A DNA stretch of 64,000 bases from a candidate division LCP-89 bacterium (GTDB lineage: Bacteria > Electryoneota > B3-LCP): assembly GCA_025774555.1 (NCBI GenBank), contig JALGVT010000009.1:28732-92731 (forward strand). The letters run 5' to 3'. The position numbers and the translations under genes were made by a program. Every line of letters begins with the position of its first letter. The first letter of the stretch is position 1. This document shows positions 35,784 to 46,125 of this stretch, piece by piece. The notes under the pieces are model-generated. The model made no database searches, was not told the origin of the DNA, and saw only the letters and a list, made by a program, of their open reading frames with translations.

Positions 35784-37442
35784 CTAAGACGCCACTCCCT
35801 GGTATTCGCCCCAACGCTTCCTGAGAGTATCGGTGATTTCGCCCAGAGTTGCATAGCATTCTGCGGCTTCGAGAATCAGCGGCATCAGGTTCTCGGTTCC
35901 GTCAGCGGCGTTGGCAAGCTTCCCGAGGACACCGTCCACTCTGTCTTGATCTCTTCTTTCTCGCAGTTTTTTCAGCCGCCGAGCCTGTGATTCTCCCAGC
36001 GCTGGATTTACTTTGAGAATTTCATGCGGCGGCTCGTAATCCGCTTTATAGGCGTTCACGCCGATGATGATCTGCTCTTCGTTCTCAATCGCTTTTTGTG
36101 TGCGGTAGGCTGCCGCCGCGATCTCTTGCTGGAAAAATCCCTGTTCAATCGCCTGCACAGATCCGCCCATTTCATCAATTTTCGCTATTAATTGATCAGC
36201 CTTCTCTTCGATGCTGTCCGTCAGGTGTTCGACATAGTATGATCCGGCTAAGGGATCGACAGTGTCTGTCACACCCGATTCGTTGGCGATAACCTGCTGA
36301 GTTCGCAGAGCGACTCTGGCGGAATCCTGCGTGGGAAGCCCCAGCGCTTCGTCACTCGAATTGGTGTGCAGCGACTGTGTGCCGCCCAATGCCGCTGACA
36401 ACGCCTGTAGCGTTACCCGGATCACGTTGTTATCCGGCTGTTGAGCGGTCAGTGTGGATCCTGCGGTCTGCGTATGGAAACGCAGCATCATTGAGCGGGG
36501 ATCTATAGCGCTGAAACGGTACTTCATAACTCTCGCCCAGATGCGGCGCGCGGCGCGGAATTTCGCCACTTCTTCCAGCAGATTATTATGCGCATTAAAG
36601 AAAAATGCCAGACGCGGGGCAAAATCATCGACTGACAGTCCGGCTTCGATTGCCGCTTGAACGTAAGCGATGCCGTTGGAAAGCGTGAAGGCGACTTCCT
36701 GCACCGCCGTTGAACCGGCTTCGCGAATGTGATAACCGGATATGGATATGGTATTCCATGAAGGCAGATTCTCTTTGCACCAGGCAAAGATATCGGTGAT
36801 CAGCCGCATAGAAGGTCGTGGTGGAAAAATATATGTTCCTCGGGCAATGTATTCTTTGAGGACGTCATTCTGGATGGTTCCTGATAGCCTGTTCAGATCA
36901 GCGCCCTGTTTCTTGGCGATGGTAACGTAGAATGCCAGCAGGATCGCCGCAGTCGCATTGATCGTCATCGAAGTGGATACCTTCGCCAGTTCAATCCCTT
37001 TGAAGAGCACTTCCATGTCATCCAGCGAACAGATTGCCACACCGACTTTGCCCACTTCGCCTTCCGCCAGAGTATGATCGCTGTCATAGCCGATCTGTGT
37101 GGGCAAGTCAAAAGCGACAGAAAGCCCGGTCTGTCCCTGATTCAGGAGATAATGATAGCGTTCGTTCGATTCTTCAGCGGAACCGAAACCGGCGTACTGG
37201 CGCATTGTCCAATACCTACCGCGATACATGGTGGGATAAACTCCACGGGTGTACGGATAGCTCCCCGGAAATCCCAATTTGTCAGGATAGTCCTCGATTT
37301 CATCGCCTACCGGCAGATAGAGTCTATCAACAGGTATATCAGAATCGGTATTGAACTCATCCCGCCGCTCTTTTGAACGGGATAGGAATTTCTTCAGAAT
37401 TCCTTCTTCCCACTCTTCCAATGCTTTATGTAGGTCGCTCAT
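35784..37442 (-). CDS. Acyl-CoA (methylmalonyl-CoA) mutase large subunit
   Basis: 552 residues: the TIM-barrel catalytic subunit without a B12-binding domain. [20 protein letters not shown] and [40 protein letters not shown], and the C-terminal [15 protein letters not shown] segment match the archaeal-type/MeaA-related large subunit of methylmalonyl-CoA mutase. It interconverts methylmalonyl-CoA and succinyl-CoA when paired with a separate cobalamin-binding subunit, which is not in the window. Upstream lie the biotin carboxylase and carrier, so a propionyl-CoA to succinyl-CoA route is inferred. Confidence 0.93.
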   Translation of the reverse strand: MSDLHKALEEWEEGILKKFLSRSKERRDEFNTDSDIPVDRLYLPVGDEIEDYPDKLGFPGSYPYTRGVYPTMYRGRYWTMRQYAGFGSAEESNERYHYLLNQGQTGLSVAFDLPTQIGYDSDHTLAEGEVGKVGVAICSLDDMEVLFKGIELAKVSTSMTINATAAILLAFYVTIAKKQGADLNRLSGTIQNDVLKEYIARGTYIFPPRPSMRLITDIFAWCKENLPSWNTISISGYHIREAGSTAVQEVAFTLSNGIAYVQAAIEAGLSVDDFAPRLAFFFNAHNNLLEEVAKFRAARRIWARVMKYRFSAIDPRSMMLRFHTQTAGSTLTAQQPDNNVIRVTLQALSAALGGTQSLHTNSSDEALGLPTQDSARVALRTQQVIANESGVTDTVDPLAGSYYVEHLTDSIEEKADQLIAKIDEMGGSVQAIEQGFFQQEIAAAAYRTQKAIENEEQIIIGVNAYKADYEPPHEILKVNPALGESQARRLKKLRERRDQDRVDGVLGKLANAADGTENLMPLILEAAECYATLGEITDTLRKRWGEYQGVAS

Positions 37443-37498
37443 CTCTAAGTCTTATTCTAATGATTATTTACCAACTTAGTATGAATTTGTCATCCGAA

Positions 37499-38017
37499 TC
37501 ATCCAACAACAATGAGAATTTCACCTTTTTCAACCGTCTGCTTCTCAGCGACACGGATTTCCGTCACAGCGCCATTGACAGGTGATTTTATCTCGTTTTC
37601 CATCTTCATAGCTTCGACGATCAGCAGTCCTTCGCCCTTTTTCACTTCCTGCCCGGTTTCGACCAATAGCTTAACGACAAGCCCCGGCATGGGAGCGCGT
37701 ATCTGCCCGATATCCTTCGATCCTGTATCCGCCCCGGCGAATTCCCTGATCCGCATCGACCTTTCATCATCGACCTTTACTTCGTAATCGAAGCCGCTCA
37801 GATGAACGCGGAGCATCGAAGATCCTTCTCCCTGGCGCATCTCGCCATTCTCAATCCAGACCTGGAAAGATCTACCGTTCAATATCAGCGAGAAATGCTC
37901 GGGCTTGCTTCCCCGCTTGATGCTGAAACTTATCGCTTCTCCATCGACGGAGAGATTTTCTTCATCGACTAATTGAATATCGAACTTCTGCTCTTCTATT
38001 TCAGCTTGATACTTCAT
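37499..38017 (-). CDS. Biotin carboxyl carrier protein
   Basis: 172 residues. The C-terminal biotinyl domain has EAMKMEN with the acceptor K138, and APMPGLVVKLLVETGQEVKK just before. The N-terminal half (residues 1-100) is a beta-rich linker domain like that of propionyl-CoA carboxylase or decarboxylase alpha-type carriers. It shuttles CO2 from the biotin carboxylase to a carboxyltransferase. That last subunit is not encoded nearby. BirA, encoded downstream, would load the biotin. Confidence 0.9.
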   Translation of the reverse strand: MKYQAEIEEQKFDIQLVDEENLSVDGEAISFSIKRGSKPEHFSLILNGRSFQVWIENGEMRQGEGSSMLRVHLSGFDYEVKVDDERSMRIREFAGADTGSKDIGQIRAPMPGLVVKLLVETGQEVKKGEGLLIVEAMKMENEIKSPVNGAVTEIRVAEKQTVEKGEILIVVG

Positions 38018-38045
38018 ACAAGATAATCCTCGCTAATCTGCTGCC

Positions 38046-39554
38046 CTATCGAAGTTCAAATCTCCTGCCGGAAGCGAGCCAGTGCGAAACGCCTCCATTT
38101 GTTTCACTACGCGCCACCGCCTTCGTTCCCGGTTTAGCGTCATGCGCCATCACCGCGGCAATTGCCGCAATCTTGCGGAGATCTGTGGGACCTTCCGCCA
38201 TGTCCTCAATCTTAAAATGATCCGAAATAAAGTGAGTGTCATAATCGCCTTCGATAAATTTCGGATGCTCCATCACCAGCAGACAGAAGGGGATGTTGGA
38301 ACGGACGCCGGTGATATGATATTCTTCTAACGCCCGTCGCATCCGCTCAATTGCATCCTTGCGATTCTCACCCCAGGCAACCAGTTTAGAAATCATAGGA
38401 TCATAATATACGCTGATTTCACCGCCTTCGAAGATGCCGGAATCGTTGCGGATCCCTGGACCTGCAGGCGGATGCAGGTACTTGATTACGCCGGTTGACG
38501 GCAGAAAATTGTTCAGCGGATCTTCTGCATAAACGCGGCTTTCTATGGCATGACCCGATATTTTCACGTCTTCCTGTGAATATGACAGTTTCTCACCTGC
38601 GGCAATCCTGAACTGTTCCTTGACGATGTCGATCCCTGTCGTCATTTCAGTGACCGGATGTTCGACCTGCAGGCGTGTGTTCATCTCCATGAAATAGAAG
38701 TTCTTATCACGATCCAGCAGAAATTCAACCGTTCCTGCATTGGTGTAATGGCACGCCCTGGCGGCTTGAACTGCCGCCTGACCGATCTGTTGACGCAACT
38801 CGGGTGTTATTACCGGTGAAGGCGCCTCTTCGATTACCTTCTGATGACGCCGCTGGATGGAACATTCGCGTTCATTCAGGTGAATTACGTTGCCGTGATG
38901 GTCTGCCAAAAGCTGCACTTCAATATGGCGCGGTCCTTCTAAGTACTTTTCGATGTAGATTTGCGGATCGCCGAAGGCGGAAGCGGCTTCCCGGCTGGCG
39001 GCTTCCATCGACTTGGTAAGCTCGTCAGGTTTCTCAACTATGCGCATTCCCTTACCGCCGCCGCCTGAAGCAGCCTTGATCAGGACAGGGTAACCGATCT
39101 GCTTCGCTATTGCTACCGCTTCCTCGTCCGATTTAACCGCTGACTCTGTGCCCGGCGTTACCGGCACGCCTGCGGCGATCATGATCTCACGAGCGCGTGT
39201 TTTCAAACCCATATCGGCTATCGCCTGCGGCGGCGGACCAATAAAAACCAGCCCTTCGTCGGCGACGCGCATAGCGAAGTCAGCATTTTCCGCCAGAAAA
39301 CCATATCCGGGGTGAATCGCTTCCGCGCCGGATGTTTTGGCTGCCTCTATAATCTTGTCAATATCGAGATAACTTTCCCTGGCAGGAGGCTGTCCGATAT
39401 GATAGGCAAAATCAGCGAGTCTGGTGTGCAGGGCTAAACGGTCGGCGTCGGAAAAAACGGCTGCCGACTCGATTCCCATCTCGTTGGCAGCCCGGATAAT
39501 CCGCACGGCGATTTCGCCGCGGTTGGCAATTAAAATTCGTTTAAACATTCTCAT
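38046..39554 (-). CDS. accC: Biotin carboxylase subunit (acetyl-/propionyl-CoA carboxylase)
   Basis: 502 residues. FKRILIANRGEIAVRIIRAA at the N-terminus, the ATP-grasp glycine loop ASGGGGKGMRIV, and EMNTRLQVEHPVTEMTTGID are complete. Length is longer than E. coli AccC (about 450); the last 50 residues form an extra tail, as in propionyl-CoA carboxylase-type enzymes. It carboxylates biotin on the carrier with bicarbonate and ATP. It is the first gene of the operon, 88 bases downstream of a strong promoter, with a terminator-like hairpin in the leader between them. Confidence 0.92.
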   Translation of the reverse strand: MRMFKRILIANRGEIAVRIIRAANEMGIESAAVFSDADRLALHTRLADFAYHIGQPPARESYLDIDKIIEAAKTSGAEAIHPGYGFLAENADFAMRVADEGLVFIGPPPQAIADMGLKTRAREIMIAAGVPVTPGTESAVKSDEEAVAIAKQIGYPVLIKAASGGGGKGMRIVEKPDELTKSMEAASREAASAFGDPQIYIEKYLEGPRHIEVQLLADHHGNVIHLNERECSIQRRHQKVIEEAPSPVITPELRQQIGQAAVQAARACHYTNAGTVEFLLDRDKNFYFMEMNTRLQVEHPVTEMTTGIDIVKEQFRIAAGEKLSYSQEDVKISGHAIESRVYAEDPLNNFLPSTGVIKYLHPPAGPGIRNDSGIFEGGEISVYYDPMISKLVAWGENRKDAIERMRRALEEYHITGVRSNIPFCLLVMEHPKFIEGDYDTHFISDHFKIEDMAEGPTDLRKIAAIAAVMAHDAKPGTKAVARSETNGGVSHWLASGRRFELR

Positions 39555-39591
39555 CTTCAGACTTATCCTGAGACTGTTGGGGCAAACTATG

Positions 39592-39622
39592 AAAAAACAG
39601 CCGTCCCGGCATGCCGGGACGG
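39592..39622 (-). terminator. Leader hairpin with T-run before the biotin carboxylase gene (attenuator candidate)
   Basis: A 22-base perfect palindrome at 39601-39622 (arms CCGTCCCGGCA / TGCCGGGACGG) is followed on the minus strand by CTG and six T (39597-39592). This is an intrinsic-terminator shape. It lies after the promoter at 39642-39670 and 37 bases before the accC ATG, so it should stop most transcripts unless relieved. A similar sequence may instead be a repeat inserted there. Confidence 0.5.
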
Positions 39623-39641
39623 GTTGACTCTGTCAGCGGCA

Positions 39642-39670
39642 AATATAATATAATTTCAAGAATAATGCAA
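39642..39670 (-). promoter_or_regulatory. Sigma-70 promoter for the carboxylase-mutase operon
   Basis: On the minus strand, TTGCAT (39670-39665), a 17-base spacer, TATATT (39647-39642). The predicted start, near 39635, lies about 80 bases before the accC ATG. Confidence 0.6.
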
Positions 39671-39756
39671 CAATTTTATTTTAAATTCGGGTATGATCAC
39701 TATGTAATAAATTTTGCCTTTGAATATGCGGTATAGATAACTGAGACTGTAATAAG

Positions 39757-39785
39757 AAAAAGGCATTCCGCCGCAATAGGATGCC
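39757..39785 (-). terminator. Intrinsic terminator of the FG-GAP-like gene
   Basis: On the minus strand GGCATCCT (39785-39778) pairs with GGAATGCC (39769-39762), with one G-U pair, then TTTTT follows. The same terminator, slightly altered, follows the paralogue at 46126. Confidence 0.7.
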
Positions 39786-39856
39786 TGATAAATTCCCCGT
39801 TGCGTCAGGTCCTGAACGCAGTGGAGACCTGGCGCTTATATTTTAGGCTATGAACT

Positions 39857-41590
39857 CTACTTCGTCAGCAGCAGTTTCTGTACTGAGTGATGATCTCCAG
39901 CCTGACGATAACTGTCGATTAGTGAAACCACCTGTCTGCCAGAGACATTATAGACCGCCAGAGTCACGTGAACGTCTTCAGGCAAGTCGTATACAATGTT
40001 CGTAACTGGATTGAAGGGATTTGGGGAAGCTGAGATTCCAATAGAGTGCGGAAAATCCCCTATGTCTAAGATTGTGAGTTCACCATTGGATTGAGGATCA
40101 AATACAGCCCAAAAGCGGATATACTCGGATTCGACCGATTCGTTCTCCTGAACGTCTAAAGCAGTGATATAGTACCATATTTTATCCGTCACTTCAGGCT
40201 GATGGACATAATAGACGTCCACATCTTCCCAGTAAGTGTTATCATACTCACTGTGGACAAGTGAGAACTCAAGTCTTTGTGGAATCTCGGATTGTGTCAC
40301 GGCTCGATAGATCTTATTGTAGTAGAAATCATCCTCAGTATTCCTCGCCCAAGAAAGTAATGGATGATTATCTGGAGATACATTTACCTCGAAATTTTCT
40401 GGCGGGCAGGGTGGAGGATCATTCAAGTCTTTAAAAACGAAAAATCCATAATTGGCGCCGCTACCATAGCCGGAATAAATAATGCTATTCGCGCCGTAAC
40501 CCTGTAGATCGCCTGAAGTTATTTCATTGCAGTAAAAACCGACAGCGGTATTTCCTTCCCACAGAGGTTCATCGAAATCGAAGTAACCTTCGATATTCTC
40601 ATAAACCGAAACTGTTTGACCAATACCTACAGCTAAATCTGGATAACCATCATAGTTGATTTCAATTAAATCTATTTCCGAACAGTTTATCGCCGCGGTT
40701 TGAATCGGATTGGCGTTGAATTCACCATTCTGCGTATTGTGGTAACATTTAATTCCCTCATTCCCACAGGCAATTATGTCATTACAACCGTCCCCGTTGA
40801 TATCTCCCGTTTCAAAATCAGCAACGCCATTGTATGGAGAGCTATCATCGTAAACTATTTCCTGTAGAGGATCGGGATCGAACACTCCGTTATTGTTGGC
40901 GAAGATAACGATCTTGTTCCATTGGACTACAAACAACTCATGAATTGAATAATTCCAAAAGTAATGGATATCTGCCAACTCGATCTTACTGTTGATACTC
41001 TCTCCTGTGTCAAATCCATCCTGCGGAGTGATTAAAGCCCCATTAGTATTGTTCATATAGACATAGACATAATGATTGAGGGTTTGGTACGGCGAAGCCG
41101 CAATCAGGTCATCATGGGAATTATTATCCACTCTTCCCCATGATATATATTCGAGGTTTCGCTCCGGTGATAGAGTCTGATGAAGGTCCAGACTTCCGTC
41201 GTTATCGTTGTAATAAATCTTTAGCCCTTCCGGAGCTGAATCCATATGAGAGGTGATGGCGAGATCTCTGGGTTGATTCTGTTCGATACGAAGTTGTCCA
41301 GATTTTGCCTCAAGACCGTGAGGCAATGCATTGCCTCTCTGGAATTCACCCGGATTCACGGGAGCGCCGTTAAACCAGCTACTGCCTGAACCTAACCAGA
41401 TATAATCGTAACCACAGACCGTAACTATATCTCTATAGGCGTCGCCGCTTATTCTTTCAATTTCTAAACTGTATCCGCAATCCTGACCGTAATAGGCGTC
41501 TGGTGTCGTTTGCGGTTGCGCTCTGACCTGAATGGTTAAGCATAACGTCAGGGTGAATGTGCTGATAATTAGGAAGGTTCTTTATAACAT
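39857..41590 (-). CDS. Secreted FG-GAP/VCBS-like protein, disrupted at codon 3
   Basis: From the ATG at 41590 (good AAGGAG site 9 bases upstream) the frame reads Met-Leu-stop (TAA at 41582-41584) and then runs open to 39857. After the stop it encodes a perfect signal-peptide core (RTFLIISTFTLTLCLTIQVR then AQ), so the gene was intact until a point mutation such as AAA to TAA. The remainder has repeated beta-propeller-like units (GVADFETGDINGDGCNDIIA; DLAVGIGQTVSVYEN) and a T9SS domain start (ASPNPFNPVTNIVYDLPEDV). The T9SS domain lacks the usual SGxYxxRL strand. The next in-frame start (GTG 41359) would skip the signal peptide. Probable pseudogene, or an assembly error. Confidence 0.6.
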
Positions 41591-41690
41591 GATAAAATAC
41601 TCCTTGTAAGTTTACAGTTTTTCATCAGTAATTACAGAATGTGTGATTATGGTTTTAAGCCGAATTACATCACCTCCTCTCCAGATGAAA

Positions 41691-43523
41691 TTACTTTAAA
41701 AGAACGGCTTTTTTCGATTGCTTCTCCTCGTTTGTCATAAGTCTAATAAGATAAATTCCCGAAGATAACCCTGAAGAGTCCCATTTTATCCCGTATTTTC
41801 CAGGAGCCGCTTCTTTTTCGTTATGCGTAAGCACAATCCTCCCGTTAAGATCGAAAATATCAAGGTGAATGTCGGATGCAGTCATAATTTCATAAGAAAT
41901 TATCGTGGCGTTATTAAATGGATTGGGATAGTTGGCATGAAGTTGAAACGTCTGCGGCGTGTGTTTTATAGGTTCTTTCCAGATACCGGATGTAATCTGC
42001 TCCCAGTCTTGAATACGATTTGGGTAAAATCCACATCCTGGCGCACCCATTATAGCGTTCACTTTATTATCCTGATCTGTATCAAAAAGTACGGGACTGT
42101 GGCAGGCAACACTATCAACCGGTGGGCTACTCCAAAGATAATCAAAAAAGGAATTCGTTCGACCAAATAGAAATAGCTCGGTAACCTGGTAAGTTGTCCA
42201 ATAAACATCCATTGTCATAACAGCGGGGTTATAATCAACTACACCAAAAACGGATTCATTGGGTAATCGTAGTCCACTGGTCGTGTCCAGCCATGTGACC
42301 CGTCCCAGATAAGGTCCTTCAGCCTTCCAGATAAACGCCGACCCGCCATTGGGATAGAGACCACCAGCAAAAAGCTCATTCTCGCTGTCTTCATCGAAAT
42401 TAGCCACGACGGGAGTGGCGCAGGAAAGTGGAATGCCCGTTTCCAGCCAGTGCGAGGTAAAGAATGGAGGTCCGGCGCTGTCATAACGGTAGTAATGAAT
42501 GTCAACAGGATCATAAGTCCATACAGATCCAAAGTTTCCTGAAACCATATCAATCGCTCCATCATTGTCAAAATCGCCGATTGAAAATTGATCATCCTCC
42601 CAATCCTGCCAATTCGACCACAGGGGCATGAAAACGTAAGAGTGCCAGGGGTAAGTGCTTTTATTTGAAAATTCTTCCACTTGATACATAGTGGGGGGAT
42701 TCATGCCATAGTTTGAAGTAACGAATGCAAGCTCGGGTATGCCGTCCTGGTCCACGTCGCAAACCTCTACGTCAACTACGGCGCGAGTGAAATTAATGCT
42801 GCAGTCCCAGGAGATATATTCGCCCGGCCCTGAAAACTCCCATATATAAACCCTTTCGAGAGTATAGACCAATTCTTTTAAACCATTTTGATCCAAATCG
42901 GTTATAAGTATCGCTGTGGCTAACGGACGCCCTGGAGGATTTACATAAAACGGTTCCTCCATGAATAACTCATACTCGTCATCGCCCACACACTTATAGA
43001 TTAGAAACCAGGCAGAATCGGCGGACTCGTTCTCTTTCCAATAAGTCACCAATTCTATTATCCCATCATTATCCAGATCACCGACAGCACAGCGATCCAT
43101 GCCGTAAGGTCGCGGTTCACTTTCCCAGACGATCTCAAAATCCGTCTCAGATACGCGGCGTGGGATTTCGGGTTTTACCGGAGCACCGGGCGTGTCGTTC
43201 AAATCCAGAACACCGCGGCTATGGCAGAAGGTTTTCTCAGAGTTATCCTCAAAGGTCACCACTAAATTATCAATGCCATCCCAGATATTGTCATCGAAAG
43301 TGAGAGATTTTATCGGTTGCATGAAGTTGTTGCCGTTGAAGCGAGCAATGTCGGGATAGCAGTCGCTATTGTAGTTGCCGCATTGGATGTTGTCAGGCGT
43401 ATTGCAGTAATCGACCATCCCGTGCTCCATCAGGGACAAGCCGAAGTCAAGAGGTGATAGGTAGGTTTGGGCGTGAGAGAGGGAGCAGAATGCAAGAACA
43501 AGCAGTGAATATCGGATTCTCAT
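41691..43523 (-). CDS. T9SS-secreted FG-GAP/VCBS-like protein
   Basis: 610 residues. Signal peptide MRIRYSLLVLAFCSLSHA-Q. The body has several calcium-binding-like DLDNDGI, DLDQNGLKELVY, DVDQDGIPELAF and DFDNDGAIDMVS motifs, the FG-GAP/integrin-type beta-propeller pattern. The sorting domain is complete: HANYPNPFNNATIISYEI ... LNGRIVLTHNEKEAAPGKYG ... SSGLSSGIYLIRLM ... KKAVLLK. The function of the exported protein is unknown (adhesion or surface binding is inferred from the fold). Its N-terminal half is highly similar to the gene at 46126-47898, but about 20 residues after NGNN are missing here, an in-frame deletion. Confidence 0.8.
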   Translation of the reverse strand: MRIRYSLLVLAFCSLSHAQTYLSPLDFGLSLMEHGMVDYCNTPDNIQCGNYNSDCYPDIARFNGNNFMQPIKSLTFDDNIWDGIDNLVVTFEDNSEKTFCHSRGVLDLNDTPGAPVKPEIPRRVSETDFEIVWESEPRPYGMDRCAVGDLDNDGIIELVTYWKENESADSAWFLIYKCVGDDEYELFMEEPFYVNPPGRPLATAILITDLDQNGLKELVYTLERVYIWEFSGPGEYISWDCSINFTRAVVDVEVCDVDQDGIPELAFVTSNYGMNPPTMYQVEEFSNKSTYPWHSYVFMPLWSNWQDWEDDQFSIGDFDNDGAIDMVSGNFGSVWTYDPVDIHYYRYDSAGPPFFTSHWLETGIPLSCATPVVANFDEDSENELFAGGLYPNGGSAFIWKAEGPYLGRVTWLDTTSGLRLPNESVFGVVDYNPAVMTMDVYWTTYQVTELFLFGRTNSFFDYLWSSPPVDSVACHSPVLFDTDQDNKVNAIMGAPGCGFYPNRIQDWEQITSGIWKEPIKHTPQTFQLHANYPNPFNNATIISYEIMTASDIHLDIFDLNGRIVLTHNEKEAAPGKYGIKWDSSGLSSGIYLIRLMTNEEKQSKKAVLLK

Positions 43524-43641
43524 AAGTTTACCCTTTTATGAATATATTCTAATATAATGAACTCATATTCTATTGTCAAGTCTTTTTATTTTTTGGATTT
43601 GCTTTATGCAATAAATATAAAAGAGCTGTATCGTGATTACT

Positions 43642-45885
43642 TCAAACTTTTGCCAGTAACTGCTGCAACACAAAGATAGAACCGAACTTGTCAAGCGGTC
43701 GGTTACCGGCGCCGCAGCGCGGAGAATGGATGCACGAAGGACAGCCCTCTTCGCAGGGGCATGCCTGCACCAGCGATAGCGTCCTGCCGATCAAGCCGGA
43801 AAGACGTTCAAAGGCTCGCCGCGATATCCCCAATCCGCCCGGATAGGCGTCGTAGATAAAGACCGCCGGACCATTGACCTGCGGATGGTAAGTGAAAGAT
43901 ATGCCGCCAATATCTCCCCGGTCGCACATCACTTCCAGCGGAAAAACTGAAATCAGAGCGTGCTCTACCGCGTGCAGACTGCCCATGTAATGATACCTGC
44001 GCTCTTCGATTTTCTCCTGCAGTTCATCATCCATCTCCATCCAGAAACCGCGCGTAACCAATATTTGAGGCGGACCATCCAGTTCATGAGTGGAAATCAG
44101 CTCGCCGCTGTGCAATCTGCGCTTCTGGAAACCGGTGACGCGTGAGGTGACCTTTAGTTCGCCTTCTATTGCACTTCCACATCCGGTTTCGATATCGCGC
44201 AGACGCGACAGGATTTCCGTCTCTTTTTCACCCTGTGTCTGTGTGTAATAATCGAGTTCAGTAGGCGTGGCATAAACCACCCGGGCAGCATCATCCAACT
44301 TTTCTACCAGGTACTGTCTAGCGCGATGCATGTAAATCGCCTGAGGATGGCACTCCGTCCAGACGCGCGCCTCGCCAATACTCCCGATCTGCTGACCGTC
44401 TTGTGAATCGTGGATGGAGTATGACGTTCCCATGGAGCGCAAATTGATCCTGCTGTGCGGACGCGGCGTTCCCGGAAACCAGCGTCTCCCCCCCGCTCCG
44501 GGAATCAGAAGGCGATCTGTAATAAGCGGCGGAATCTGCTTCCTCGCCTCAGGCGTGAGGTACGCTTCTTTTTCAGCTAACGGTATCTCCGCTGCCGCGC
44601 AGACCAGGTGTGAACTCAGGATTTCCTGATTCGTGCCATCGACGATGGCGGCTTCGCTGGGACGCAGGAACAGCTCTTCAGGATTACGCATAAAATATTG
44701 GTCTAAAGCGTCTTCACCGGCAATTAGAATCATCAGAGAATCACGCTTCCCTCTGCCGGCGCGTCCCGCTCTCTGCATCATCTGTGAAATCGTACCGGGA
44801 TAACCTAACTGCAGACAGACGTCGATGCCTCCTATGTCCATCCCCAGTTCCAGCGCGCTGGTACTGATGACGCCGGACAGCTTATCGCTTAACAGTCTGT
44901 TCTCAATGTCGCGGCGTTCTTCGGGAAGGAAACCGGCGCGGTAACTGCTCAGTTTTTTCTCCAGTTTGGGATGGGAATCCAATATCCAGCGGTGCAGCAA
45001 TTCAGTGGCGCGGCGCGATTTTGTGAAAGCGATCGTTTTATAACCTTTGTGGATGATTTCCGGCAGGAGGCGGGAGGCTAAAGTGTAAGGGCTGTCAACC
45101 GGATTCAGAAAGAGGAAATGCCTGCCCGACGTAGGCGCGCCGCTCCTCTCGATCAATTTGAAATCTTCACCGGTCAGCTCTTGCGCCAATTCCAGAGGAT
45201 TGCCTATGGTTGCCGACCCGGCAATCCAGCGGGGATTGGATTCATAGAATCTGCAGATACGTCCCAGACGTCGAAGTACCTGCAATACGTGCGATCCGAA
45301 AATGCCCCGGTAGATATGCAGTTCGTCAATGACGATAAACCGCAGTTTTTTAAAGAAGGAAGCCCAGCTCCGGTGTCCAGAAAGAATGCCGTAATGCAGC
45401 ATGTCCGGGTTGGTGAGCATCAGGTTGGGATGGTTTGCCCGCAATCTATCCCGGTCAAGACGTGATGTATCGCCATCGAAAATGGCGGCGCTGCAGCGAT
45501 CTTCCAGACCGGACAGCTTCAGCAACTCCTGCAAGCGTTGATATTGATCCTGCTCAAGAGCTTTCAATGGAAAAATCAACAGTCCGTGAGCTTCGGAATC
45601 ACGCTGCAGTTCTTCCATGATGGCAAGCTGATAGACAAGGCTTTTGCCGGATGCTGTGGGCGTTACAATCAGCGGATTTAAGCCTTTGTGGAATGCGTCT
45701 AAGGCTTCGCTCTGGTGGGAATAGAGGCTCTTTATGCCTGACCCTTCCAGCGCGGATTTTATATCAGGATGGAATTTGCGCGGATTGGTTTCATACTGCG
45801 CTTCCTGTGGAGGAAGATATTTCTTGAACGACGGCGCTCCGCGCAGGAATTCGGGCGAGGTGATATGTTTGATCAGCTTTTTCAT
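43642..45885 (-). CDS. DEAD/DEAH-box helicase with DUF1998 domain (MrfA/YprA-like)
   Basis: 747 residues from ATG 45885; the open frame adds four codons to a TTG at 45897 but the ATG is preferred. Helicase motifs: VTPTASGKSLVYQLA (Walker A), VIDELHIYRGIFGSH (DEXH), GSATIGNPLELA (motif III), STSALELGMDIGGID and MMQRAGRAGRGKR (motifs V-VI). The C-terminal DUF1998 region holds CPCEEGCPSCIHSPRCG, four cysteines for a metal. MrfA-type proteins act in repair of crosslinked or mitomycin-damaged DNA. It lies between the FG-GAP genes, with no functional link evident. Confidence 0.9.
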   Translation of the reverse strand: MKKLIKHITSPEFLRGAPSFKKYLPPQEAQYETNPRKFHPDIKSALEGSGIKSLYSHQSEALDAFHKGLNPLIVTPTASGKSLVYQLAIMEELQRDSEAHGLLIFPLKALEQDQYQRLQELLKLSGLEDRCSAAIFDGDTSRLDRDRLRANHPNLMLTNPDMLHYGILSGHRSWASFFKKLRFIVIDELHIYRGIFGSHVLQVLRRLGRICRFYESNPRWIAGSATIGNPLELAQELTGEDFKLIERSGAPTSGRHFLFLNPVDSPYTLASRLLPEIIHKGYKTIAFTKSRRATELLHRWILDSHPKLEKKLSSYRAGFLPEERRDIENRLLSDKLSGVISTSALELGMDIGGIDVCLQLGYPGTISQMMQRAGRAGRGKRDSLMILIAGEDALDQYFMRNPEELFLRPSEAAIVDGTNQEILSSHLVCAAAEIPLAEKEAYLTPEARKQIPPLITDRLLIPGAGGRRWFPGTPRPHSRINLRSMGTSYSIHDSQDGQQIGSIGEARVWTECHPQAIYMHRARQYLVEKLDDAARVVYATPTELDYYTQTQGEKETEILSRLRDIETGCGSAIEGELKVTSRVTGFQKRRLHSGELISTHELDGPPQILVTRGFWMEMDDELQEKIEERRYHYMGSLHAVEHALISVFPLEVMCDRGDIGGISFTYHPQVNGPAVFIYDAYPGGLGISRRAFERLSGLIGRTLSLVQACPCEEGCPSCIHSPRCGAGNRPLDKFGSIFVLQQLLAKV

Positions 45886-46018
45886 GGGGATAAACAACCA
45901 ACAATGTCATTCCGACTTGTTCGGAATCTGACATTGTATTAATAATGTGATAATTTAATGAAGAAATTGGTGAAGAGCAAGAGAGGTTTGTGCTTAATGC
46001 ATGCACATAATTGCACAT

Positions 46019-46046
46019 AAAAAGGCATCCCGCCCGCTGGGATGCC
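46019..46046 (-). terminator. Intrinsic terminator after the third FG-GAP gene
   Basis: On the minus strand GGCATCCC (46046-46039), 7-base loop, GGGATGCC (46031-46024), then TTTTT. Same terminator as at 39757-39785 with changes, part of a duplicated block. Confidence 0.75.
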
Positions 46047-46125
46047 TGATAGATTCCCCGTTGCGTCAGGTCCTGAACGCAGTGGAGACCTGGCGCTTAT
46101 ATTTTAGGCTATGAACTCTACTTCG

